In this document: in pieces, positions 11,478 to 21,882 of the stretch | How positions within the stretch are numbered: the stretch's first letter is position 1 | Layout: every line of letters begins with the position of its first letter | DNA from: Impatiens glandulifera | Taxonomy: Eukaryota; Streptophyta; Magnoliopsida; Ericales; Balsaminaceae | Length of the DNA stretch: 64,000 nt | Assembly (NCBI RefSeq): GCF_907164915.1 | Contig: NC_061862.1 | Location: 8,543,505-8,607,504 of the forward strand | Reading direction: 5' to 3' | Program-made: the position numbers and the translations under genes | The notes under the pieces: model-generated | What the model saw: the letters and a program-made list of their open reading frames with translations, nothing else | What the model was told of the DNA's origin: nothing | Database searches by the model: none

Positions 11478-13020
11478 TAGAAAATAAAATATAAATTAAT
11501 TATTAGGGTTACCAAATTTATATATATATATAAAAATATTAGTTATGAAGAAAAAAATAATATATATAAATTTAGGAGAGACACACTTAATATTAAGTTT
11601 GTATCTCTAATAATTAAATTTTTTTTTACTTTTTCTTTTCTCATTTATATATATATATTTTCATATTGTCTTATGAAAAAAAAAATTGATAAAAAAAAAA
11701 AATAGTAATTACAAAATTAGAGATAAATTAATAATTATTATATTTTTTTTTTTCAGAAATTTGATTCGTTTACCTGTTTATTTATTTACATAAAATTTAC
11801 TTATATTATTAAACAATTATTAATAATTAATTATATATTTATATTATATATTTTCTCTTCATATAAATATATTCTCTTTTATTAAATTAAATATTTTATA
11901 AAAAAATTATTTATATTTTTCCTTTATTATTCTGCAAGTATATACTTATTAATAATAATTCTCAAATTATCTCTTCTAATAATTACTAATTTAACTCTTA
12001 TTTCATAATTACTAATTTATCTTTTTTTCCGTTAATATATATACTAATTTATTTCTCTTATCATAATTATTAATTTCTCTTTCTTATTTTATTTTTATTT
12101 TATTTTCTCTCTCATATAAAATATATTATTTTTCACACAAATTATATAAAATATATATTACCTTATTAATAATTTTATATTTAATATTAAATATTTATTT
12201 ATTTTTATTTTGTATAGCTAATAATTAATTTATTTTTTATTTTATCACTTTTTCATTTATATGTTAAGTTTCTTTCTAAGTAATGAATAGAAAAGTCTTT
12301 TTTTTTTAATTATTAGTCTCCATATTTATTAAATTAATTTTAAAAAAAATAGTTAAAATATATATATTTATTTTCTCCTCATATTTATTATGTATATATA
12401 TAATTTATCTCTCATAATTAATTTGTGTATTTTATCTATTTTTTTTGTATATATATATTTATTATTTTCTCTCTCATCATATATATAATTAATTTATTTC
12501 TCTTACCATAATTATTAATTTCTCTTTCTTATTTTATTTTCTCTCTCATATAAATATATTATTTTTCACACAAATTACATAAAATATATATTACCTTATT
12601 AATAATTTTAAATTTAATAATTTTTATATATTTATAATTTTTTTTATATTTTCACACAAATAAATTTTATATTTTTTTAATAAAAGAAAAAATTATATAT
12701 ATTTTAATTTATATAAAAATTAAATATTTTAAAAACAAATAACATTTCTCACACCTAAAATTTATATATATTAATTTTTTTCCTAATTTGTTTTCTCTCT
12801 TATATTTTATATATATATATATATATACCTAATAATAATAATAATTCTCAAATTTTCTCTTACAATAATTACTAATTTAACTCTCATTTCATAATTACTA
12901 ATTTCTCTTTCTTTCCGTTTTTATATATATTAATTTTTTCTTCCTAATTAATATTTTTTTATTTTCTTTTATAACTTTAATAATTAATTTATATTTTATT
13001 TTCTCTTTATATTATTTGAT
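10758..13020. repeat. AT-rich intergenic block with internal duplications
   Basis: Very AT-rich, no gene. Several segments recur with clear similarity. The block starting CTCAAATTATCTCTTCTAATAATT at about 11960 recurs near 12845. The block with TTATTTTCTCTCTCATATAAA and TATTTTTCACACAAATTA at about 12050-12170 recurs at 12480-12610. Several (TA)n runs are present (11440-11470, 12810-12828). It looks like segmental duplication inside an old repeat. Confidence 0.55.
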
Positions 13021-13296
13021 AGATTTCGCGGGGCTCCAATTATTTTTAATGTTTAATTCAATTCAGAATTTTGTAGATAAAGAAGTAATGCAGAAGCCGG
13101 TTGTGCGAGAAGATGAGATTGATGCACAGGAGGATGTGGCGTTCATCGTGTCGTCTTCTACTAACATTCCACGCTGTAACTACAGGTATCCTTAAGGTAC
13201 ACATTGATTTTTCTGAGTTTCGATTGATCTTGTATTCTGTTACACTTTTTGGTAGACTGACCTACTAGAAAATTGTTCTGTTGCAGGACATCGTAG
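13021..13296 (+). other. Exon-like patch of unknown origin
   Basis: This GC-richer stretch in an AT-rich region reads on plus as KEVMQKPVVREDEIDAQED then VAFIVSSSTNIPRCNY before a stop near 13190. A polypyrimidine tract and TTGCAG follow at 13281-13286. It may be an exon fragment of the neighbouring broken gene, but I recognise no family. Confidence 0.3.
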
Positions 13297-13467
13297 ATGG
13301 TGAGTGCATCGTCTTCTTCCCCCGATGAGACGACGGTGGCGATGAAGACGACGAGGAAGAGGAGAGATGAGAAGAATCGGAAGAGTGGTGTGATAGTTGT
13401 AGGATACCAAGTGTTCGACGAAATGACAAAGAGAGGTTCTTACTTTCTCATCTCTTTTAATAAATAA
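13297..13467 (+). CDS. Small ORF of unknown function (56 codons)
   Basis: The ORF starts at an ATG just after a possible splice acceptor. It encodes a Ser-rich start, a basic run (TTRKRRDEKNRK) and then GVIVVGYQVFDEMTKRG. It is GC-richer than its surroundings. I do not recognise it. It could be an exon of the Obg-like pseudogene to the right, of another captured gene, or chance. The longer antisense frame over the same bases has no recognisable features. Confidence 0.25.
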   Translation: MVSASSSSPDETTVAMKTTRKRRDEKNRKSGVIVVGYQVFDEMTKRGSYFLISFNK

Positions 13468-13679
13468 AACTTTTATATAATTTTCAGATGAGAGTGCACC
13501 TTCCACCATTTTCTCAACTTTTTATTCTAAAAGCTGTCTAAATAAATTTTATTCTTCCTAATTGCTTAAAGTTTGAGCCAATTTTAAACTTTTTTTATAA
13601 TTGAATATAGGGTTAATTATGAGATTATATAAAAATTCACCACTTTACTTCCAACTCTAGGCATTGTTGTTATATAATA

Positions 13680-15575
13680 AATTCGATTATGACATAACAA
13701 TGGTTGTCACAGATTTGTCTGGTTTACTCGAGGGCGCTCACCAAGGTTTTGGTTTAATCCATGAATTTCTTAGTCACACAGAAAGATGTTTTGTTTTGGT
13801 AAAATGAAACTATATATTCATTGATGTCATCATACTGTGCTACTGCTTATTTATAACCATTATGAAAATCAGGTACAAGTTAGTGATGGTTCATCTAAAC
13901 AGCCAGAATACGAATATGATTCAGTTCGGCTTGAAATATAATTGATCTTCCAGAAGCATATGAGAAATGGGCATCATTCAAGGAAAATATTAAAGGACGT
14001 GACATTATATGTTTTTTGTATTAGTGCTGCCACTGGAAAGGCTTACCCACAATACCTGCAGCTTATGAACTCATACTGGCTCAAAGAGAAGACAATATAA
14101 ATAAAGTTCTTACCCTTTATTTAAAAGAAATCTTAATATCTCTAGAATATTTAAAATCTTATATTAATGTTTATATACAAAATTGTTTCCAAATATTGCT
14201 CTCTTTTAGAGTGGGATGTCTCAATTTTCATTGTATCTCAACTAGGGACATCTTTCTGTATCTATAAATTTATTATCAGTTTTTTCGAAGTATATTGCAC
14301 ACGTGTTTATGAATGAACCTATAAACATATTTTTGTTTTTAATGATGATACAAAGCATAAACTCTTTATTTTTTATGTTAGATTCTCTTTTCATTACTAA
14401 ACATGAATTGATAATTATATAACTGACAGCTTTTCATTTCAGTTACATAGATTCAGAAACATGTTTGATAGTTTATAACAAAATGGATCATCAAGGAGCA
14501 CATGAAAAATGGGTATCATTCAAGGAAATTTTGAAGGATGTGGTATTAAATGTTTTTGTATGAGTGTTGTCACGGGAAATGGTACCTTAGAAGTGATATA
14601 TGCAGCTTATAAACTCATATTGGCTCAAAGAGAAACAATATAAATCAAGGTCTTACCTTTTTTTTTAAAGAAATCTTAATGTCTCTATAATATTTGAAGT
14701 ATCATATTAATGTTTAGATACAAATTTGTTTTCAAATATTACTCTCTTTTAGAGTGGGAGGTTTCTATTTTCATTGTATCTCAGCCAAATACATATTTTT
14801 GTATCCATAAATTTATTAACGTTTTTTCAGAAGTATAATGCAAAAGTGTTTATGAATGAACCTATAAACATATTTTTGGTTGTGATGATGATACACAACA
14901 TAAACCCTTTATTTTTTTTATGTTGGATTCTATTTTCATTACTAATCTTGAATTGATAATTGTATAACTGACCATTTTTCATTACAGTTGCATAAATTCA
15001 GAAAGAAGATTTTGATACAAGAGAGAAAGGTATTAGGTTAAATATAGTGACGAGAATAAAGTGACAGTTATAATGTAGTTAATTGTGAAGAGTGTGTAAT
15101 GAAATGATTTTAGTTTTATCAAATTTCAGCACGTATTGGAAGTATGTGGAGTATATAAGTCTCTGTCTAAATTTTGGTGTAAAGGAGGTGACACCGTTTT
15201 TGTTGGAGAGGTTAAATTTAGGTTTTTCTTCTTCTAACGATTTTGTATCTTTTTAATGATTGAGTTATGAAAACACATTTTGTAGATGGAGATGACATGG
15301 AATGACTCTAATGGACCAGATGACCTAAATGGAATTAAAATCTTAACTTTCATCTACACAACATGTAAACATAACTGATCACTTTTCATTACAATTACAT
15401 AGATTTAAAAAGAAGATTTCAGCACATCTTAGAAGCAGGTGGGTATAGAAATCTTTGTCTAAACTTGGTGTAAAGGAGGGTGACACCGTTTTTGTTGAAG
15501 AGGTTAAATTTAGCTTATTCCAACGATTTAGTATCTCTTAATGATTGTTATGAACACATTTTGCAGAACACCACT
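13680..15575 (+). pseudogene. Obg-family GTPase (chloroplast ObgC-like) pseudogene with duplicated exons
   Basis: Separate patches match plant Obg GTPases, ribosome-associated GTP-binding proteins of plastids. Exon-like patch one (13680-13800) reads [15 protein letters not shown] then [10 protein letters not shown] and [10 protein letters not shown], covering the G3 region (DxPG, here D-L-S-G). After an apparent intron, 13871-14098 reads VSDGSSKQPEYEYDSVRLE and later CISAATGK with a frameshift, covering the G5 side. A second version at 14450-14650 carries the G4 motif YNKMD followed by AHEKWVSFKEILKD. C-terminal OCT-domain patches occur twice: FQHVLEVCGVYKSL with GDTVFVGE and MEMTWNDSN near 15127-15320, and RRFQHILEAGG with a frameshifted remainder at 15400-15570. 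The N-terminal Obg fold and the P-loop are absent. Stops and frameshifts occur in most patches, so it is not functional. Confidence 0.75.
13960..15010 (+). repeat. Tandem duplication (~542 bp) inside the Obg pseudogene
   Basis: The exon and following intron at about 13960-14470 recur at 14500-15010. Shared anchors are ATCATTCAAGGAAA (13973 and 14515), CTCTCTTTTAGAGTGGGA, TTTATGAATGAACCTATAAA and TTGATAATTATATAACTGA. The two copies are diverged by many substitutions, so the duplication is old. A third start of the acceptor region occurs near 15370. Confidence 0.75.
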
Positions 15576-16107
15576 AAATTTATATTAAAAAATTTCATTC
15601 TTTAACATTACAAAGAATAAAAACTTATAAAATTAATAAAGAAATTAAAATAGTGTAAGTTCATGTTTATATTTATATAAGAATATTTAGTTCATATAAG
15701 TTCGTTTATAAAAAATTTAAATATTGTAAGTTCATATATGTATATATATTTTCTTTTAATATAAATATATATTATTTTATTATTAATTTTATATAAATAT
15801 TTTCTTTCATTATATATAAGCATATTGAATTAAATATCATATAAAAATTTCATTTATATTTTTTCCCGTACAACGTAGGGTATTTTACTAGTTATTATAA
15901 TGACACAGTTATCCCGTGATTGGACGGTATTTATCCTGTGATTGTACGATATTATCTAACATTAAATTGGTTTTGGTTTATTTTTAAATAAAAAAATAAT
16001 CACATTATTTTATTTTTTTCTAATTTATTAAATAATTTAATTTACATTAAATTATTAAAATATTATTTATTTTATTTTTATATATCAAGTTATTTGAAAA
16101 GAAAAAA
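15576..16107. other. AT-rich spacer, start of dispersed repeat copy A
   Basis: No gene. At 15895-15950 the sequence GACACAGTTATCCCGTGATTG and TGTGATTGTACG matches the start of the dispersed repeat family also seen near 28.67 and 56.45 kb. Confidence 0.5.
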
Positions 16108-16118
16108 ATATATATATA

Positions 16119-16173
<55 letters not shown>
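16108..16173. repeat. (TA)n microsatellite
   Basis: About 65 bases of almost pure TA dinucleotide within dispersed repeat copy A. Confidence 0.95.
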
Positions 16174-16176
<3 letters not shown>

Positions 16177-16325
16177 CTATCATATTTGAAAACTATCCAC
16201 TATAATAATCTTTCTTCTATAAAACTCATTAAAATTAAAATATTTTATTAAGTTTGTTTTAAATTTTTTTTTATATAATATTTTAAAAACAAAATATAAT
16301 AAAATTATTTTTATTTATTTTGTAG
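16174..16325. repeat. Dispersed AT-rich repeat, copy A (right part)
   Basis: TTTACTATCATATTTGAAAA followed by CTTTCTTCTATAAAACTCATTAA and TTTTGTAGTTT is shared with 31250-31560, 31990-32160 and 56780-56950, and inverted with 36500-36640. Its right end is the start of the 1.2-kb tandem array. Confidence 0.6.
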
Positions 16326-19300
16326 TTTTCGGATCACCCTCGAGCTCTTCTCGAGAAAATTGATTTTATTATTTAAAAACAGATAATCACGATTTTATAC
16401 GAATTGGTAGAATATAATCTAATCGTTATCTTCTAAATGGGATTTAGAAGATGTCTATATCACTAAATCAAGCAATTACATAATACTAAACATCTAGCAT
16501 TCCCTCACGCTTGGCGCCAATGAGGTTTTTTTAGGAAAAAAAGGACTATAGTCTGAGCTACACAAAAAGGGAAGAAAGGGAAAGGGAAGTGAAATCAAGT
16601 TGTTCCACTCCTCCCAAAAGAATGACCTTAGGAATAGTCAATGAGAAATCCCGCCATACCATTGAGGGGATCATTTTTACAAGTTTCTTTTTATTGAGTT
16701 TTGTGTTATTTTTTTCTCCCCACTCACTAATTTTTTAAAGATTTTTTAGTAAATGGATTGGTATTTAGCTTAATTTTTGTTTTGTGTTAATGTCATTTTA
16801 ATTTAAAATAGAGAGATGTAAACTAATTAAATCGGGTTTGCTTCGAGTCGAGTTAAGTAATCAGGTCGGGTTCGGGTCAATCACAAATAAACAGATCATG
16901 TTTATGTTAGAGATTTTGACTTTAATTACTAAACAGATCCGATTCATATTAATATCGCTCAACCCGTTAATTTGTCAATCCAAACCAGTCAACCTGAAAC
17001 TAACCTAATTGTCACCCCTATTGAATCCACAGTCAAGATATATGTCGAGATGTCTTTAAACCCTAGGTGTCATCCTTGTCACTACACCCGTGACACACAA
17101 TATAAACCATAACTAGAAATCATTCAGTGAGAAAACGAAGGCAAACCAAAAGAAAAAAAATTAAAATGTCGATTCTTAATTTAGCCCTCTAAACTAAAAC
17201 TCGATTCCCTATAAGATTTAAAACTTGTCTATACCAATGCCAGGGCATTATTCAACAGGGAAGAATTGGTCGGAATATGATCGGAAAACGGAATTCCGAC
17301 CAAGAAAAATTGATTTGCGAAACAATATTTCAGATCGAAATCCTAAGTAATTGAAATCTTCTATATGTCAATTAGAACATGATCGAATCACTTAAAATCC
17401 ATTATTCAACCGATTAACGCCTCTTTTTTCAATTATTTGTTTTTTGTTAGATTTTTATTATTCTTTAGAAGTCTACAAGGATACCATCAAAATTACTTTA
17501 GAATAATTTTCAATCGATTCTAAAAGTTAATTATGGGGTTTTCGGATCACCCTCGAGCTCTTCTCGAGAAAATTGATTTTATTATTTAAAAACAGATAAT
17601 CACGATTTTATACGAATTGGTAGAATATAATCTAATCGTTATCTTCTAAATGGGATTTAGAAGATGTTTATATCACTAAATCAAGCAATTACATAATACT
17701 AAACATCTAGCATTCCCTCACGCTTGGCGCCAATGAGGTTTTTTTAGGAAAAAAAGGACTATAGTCTGAGCTACACAAAAAGGGAAGAAAGGGAAAGGGA
17801 AGTGAAATCAAGTTGTTCCACTCCTCCCAAAAGAATGACCTTAGGAATAGTCAATGAGAAATCCCGCCATACCATTGAGGGGATCATTTTTACAAGTTTC
17901 TTTTTATTGAGTTTTGTGTTATTTTTTTCTCCCCACTCACTAATTTTTTAAAGATTTTTTAGTAAATGGATTGGTATTTAGCTTAATTTTTGTTTTGTGT
18001 TAATGTCATTTTAATTTAAAATAGAGAGATGTAAACTAATTAAATCGGGTTTGCTTCGAGTCGAGTTAGGTAATCAGGTCGGGTTCTGGTCAATCACAAA
18101 TAAACAGATCATGTTTATGTTAGAGATTTTGACTTTAATTACTAAACAGATCCGATTCATATTAATATCGCTCAACCCGTTAATTTGTCAATCCAAACCA
18201 GTCAACCTGAAACTAACCTAATTGTCACCCCTATTGAATCCACAGTCAAGATATATGTCGAGATGTCTTTAAATCCTAGGTGTCATCCTTGTCACTACAC
18301 CCGTGACACACAAAATGAACCATAACTAGAAATCATTCAGTGAGAAAACGAAGGCAAACCAAAAGAAAAAAAATTAAAATGTCGATTCTTAATTTAGCCC
18401 TCTAAACTAAAACTCGATTCCCTATAAGATTTAAAACTTGTCTATACCAATACCAGGGCATTATTCAACAGGGAAGAATTGGTCGGAATATGATCGGAAA
18501 ACGGAATTCTGACCAAGAATAATTGATTTGCGAAACAATATTTCAGATCGAAATCCTAAGTAATTGAAATCTTCTATATGTCAATTAGAACATGATCGAA
18601 TCACTTAAAATCCATTATTCAACCGATTAACGCCTCTTTTTTCAATTATTTGTTTTTTTGTTAGATTTTTATTATTCTTTAGAAGTCTACAAGGATACCA
18701 TCAAAATTACTTTAAAATAATTTTCAATCGATTCTAAAAGTTAATTATGGGGTTTTCGGATCACCCTCGAGCTCTTCTCGAGAAAATTGATTTTATTATT
18801 TAAAAACAGATAATCACGATTTTATACGAATTGGTAGAATATAATCTAATCGTTATCTTCTAAATGGGATTTAGAAGATGTTTATATCACTAAATCAAGC
18901 AATTACATAATACTAAACATCTAGCATTCCCTCACGCTTGGCGCCAATGAGGTTTTTTTTAGGAAAAAAAGGACTATAGTCTGAGCTACACAAAAAGGGA
19001 AGAAAGGGAAAGGGAAGTGAAATCAAGTTGTTCCACTCCTCCCAAAAGAATGACCTTAGGAATAGTCAATGAGAAATCCCGCCATACCATTGAGGGGATC
19101 ATTTTTACAAGTTTCTTTTTATTGAGTTTTGTGTTATTTTTTTCTCCCCACTCACTAATTTTTTAAAGATTTTTTAGTAAATGGATTGGTATTTAGCTTA
19201 ATTTTTGTTTTGTGTTAATGTCATTTTAATTTAAAATAGAGAGATGTAAACTAATTAAATCGGGTTTGCTTCGAGTCGAGTTAGGTAATCAGGTCGGGTT

Positions 19301-21527
19301 CGGGTCAATCACAAATAAACAGATCATGTTTATGTTATAGATTTTGACTTTAATTACTAAACAGATCCGATTCATATTAATATCGCTCAACCCGTTAATT
19401 TGTCAATCCAAACCAGTCAACCTGAAACTAACCTAATTGTCACCCCTATTGAATCCACAGTCAAGATATATGTCGAGATGTCTTTAAATCCTAGGTGTCA
19501 TCCTTGTCACTACACCCGTGACACACAAAATGAACCATAACTAGAAATCATTCAGTGAGAAAACGAAGGCAAACCAAAAGAAAAAAAATTAAAATGTCGA
19601 TTCTTAATTTAGCCCTCTAAACTAAAACTCGATTCCCTATAAGATTTAAAACTTGTCTATACCAATACCAGGGCATTATTCAACAGGGAAGAATTGGTCG
19701 GAATATGATCGGAAAACGGAATTCTGACCAAGAATAATTGATTTGCGAAACAATATTTCAGATCGAAATCCTAAGTAATTGAAATCTTCTATATGTCAAT
19801 TAGAACATGATCGAATCACTTAAAATCCATTATTCAACCGATTAACGCCTCTTTTTTCAATTATTTGTTTTTTTGTTAGATTTTTATTATTCTTTAGAAG
19901 TCTACAAGGATACCATCAAAATTACTTTAAAATAATTTTCAATCGATTCTAAAAGTTAATTATGGGGTTTTCGGATCACCCTCGAGCTCTTCTCGAGAAA
20001 ATTGATTTTATTATTTAAAAACAGATAATCACGATTTTATACGAATTGGTAGAATATAATATAATCGTTATCTTCTAAATGGTATTTAGAAGATGTCTAT
20101 ATCACTAAATCAAGCAATTACATAATACTAAACATCTAGCATTCCCTCATGCTTGGCGCCAATGAGGTTTTTTTAGGAAAAAAAGGACTATAGTCTGAGC
20201 TACACAAAAAGGGAAGAAAGGGAAAGGGAAGTGAAATCAAGTTGTTCCACTCTTCCCAAAAGAATGACCTTAGGAATAGTCAATGAGAAATTCTGCCATA
20301 CCATTGAGGGGATCATTTTTACAAGTTTCTTTTGATTGAGTTTTGTGTTATTTTTTTCTCTCCACTCACTAATTTTTTAAAGATTTTTTAGTAAATGGAT
20401 TGGTATTTAGCTTAATTTTTGTTTTGTGTTAATGTCATTTTAATTTAAAATAGAGAGATGTAAACTAATTAAATCGGGTTTGCTTCGAGTCGAGTTAAGT
20501 AATCAGGTCGGGTTCGGGTCAATCACAAATAAACAGATCATGTTTATGTTAGAGATTTTGACTTTAATTACTAAACAGATCTGATTCATATTAATATCGC
20601 TCAACCCGTTAATTTGTCAATCCAAACCAGTCAACCTGAAACTAACCTAATTGTCACCCCTATTGAATCCACAGTCAAGATATATGTCGAGATGTCTTTA
20701 AATCCTAGGTGTCATCCTTGTCACTACACCCGTGACACATAAAATGAACCATAACTAGAAATCATTCAGTGAGAAAACGAAGGCAAACCAAAAGAAAAAA
20801 TTAAAATGTCGATTCTTAATTTAGCCCTCTAAACTAAAACTCGATTCCCTATAAGATTTAAAACTTGTCTATACCAATACCAGGGCATTATTCAACATGG
20901 AAGAATTGGTCGGAATATGATCGGAAAACGGAATTCCGACCAAGAAAAATTGATTTGCGGAACAATATTTCAGATCGAAATCCTAAGTAATTGAAATCTT
21001 CTATATGTCAATTAGAACATGATTGAATCACTTAAAATCCATTATTCAACCGATTAACGCCTCTTTTTTCAATTATTTGTTTTTTTGTTAGATTTTTATT
21101 ATTCTTTAGAAGTCTACAAGGATACCATCAAAATTACTTTAGAATAATTTTCAATCGATTCTAAAAGTTAATTATGGGGTTTTCGGATCACCCTCGAGCT
21201 CTTCTCGAGAAAATTGATTTTATTATTTAAAAATAGATAATCACGATTTTATACGAATTGGTAGAATATAATCTAATCGTTATCTTCTTAATGGGATTTA
21301 GAAGATGTCTATATCACTAAATCAAGCAATTACATAATACTAAACATCTAGCATTCCCTCACGCTTGGCGCCAATGAGGTTTTTTAGGAAAAAAAGGACT
21401 ATTGTCTGAGCTACACAAAAAGGGAAGAAAGGGAAAGGGAAGTGAAATCAAGTTGTTCCACTCCTCCCAAAAGAATGACCTTAGGAATAGTCAATGAGAA
21501 ATCCCGCCATACCATTGAGGGGATCAT
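16326..21527. repeat. Tandem array of a 1.21-kb unit (4 complete units plus 348 bp)
   Basis: Units start with TTTTCGGATCACCCTCGAGC at 16326, 17539, 18753, 19968 and 21180, giving periods of 1213, 1214, 1215 and 1212. The fifth unit stops at 21527 (after GGGGATCAT). Units 2 and 3 differ at only a handful of positions. Units 1 and 4 share variants against 2 and 3 (for example GAGTTAAGTAATC, and CCGACCAAGAAAAAT), while 4 also shares others with 2/3 (AAATCCTAGG). No ORF above 60 codons was found. Each unit holds the palindrome TTGGCGCCAA, a perfect hairpin ATCTTCTAAA...TTTAGAAGAT (mutated in units 4 and 5), CTCGAGCTCTTCTCGAG, and a MITE-like module with GGGTTCGGGTC-type ends (16810-17025 in unit 1). 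It is not rDNA and not a protein gene. Near-identity implies very recent amplification by unequal exchange. Confidence 0.95.
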
Positions 21528-21566
21528 GTGACCATCCATAACATACAACAGGTGAGAGGGGACGAC

Positions 21567-21855
21567 TCTGAGTTTAAGCATTGATTGTCAGAAAATGAAA
21601 AGTTGTTGGCCTTTATCTTTTATGCAATTAGGGCTTATTTAATTATTAATGGGCTTGGGCCTGTATGTATATGTAATTTAAGGTTTATAGACTAATTACT
21701 CATTTATAAGGGTTATTTGTAAATGTTGATAATACAACACACTTAAGACTCTTAAGACTTTTTCTCTTTCACAAAGATTATTGTTCTTAATAATTTCTCA
21801 AAGTTTCATTTTTCATAGTTATTCTTTGAAAAGATCCAGTAGTCAAAAGTCAACA
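21567..21855 (+). repeat. Copia-2 5' LTR (289 bp)
   Basis: Aligns end to end with 24802-25090. By eye roughly one base in nine differs. The first bases are TCTGAG instead of TGTGAG, so the TG terminus is mutated. It ends GTCAACA. Confidence 0.85.
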
Positions 21856-21856
21856 T

Positions 21857-21872
21857 TTAGTATTACAGTTAG
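21857..21872 (+). other. Degenerate primer-binding site of copia-2
   Basis: TTAGTATTACAGTTAG sits one base after the LTR and is a mutated form of the initiator tRNA-Met site (TTGGTATCAGAGC). Confidence 0.55.
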
Positions 21873-21882
21873 GTTGAAAAAC

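Noticed and set aside
13240..13509. 89-codon minus-strand frame
   Set aside because: Low-complexity His/Arg-rich translation of the opposite strand of the small ORF; no start context or motif.
16326..21527. Ribosomal DNA, 5S cluster, or tandem LTRs
   Set aside because: No rRNA motif recognised, the unit lacks TG...CA ends with duplication, and no primer-binding or polypurine sites flank it. The TTGGCGCCAA palindrome resembles some retroelement primer sites only superficially.
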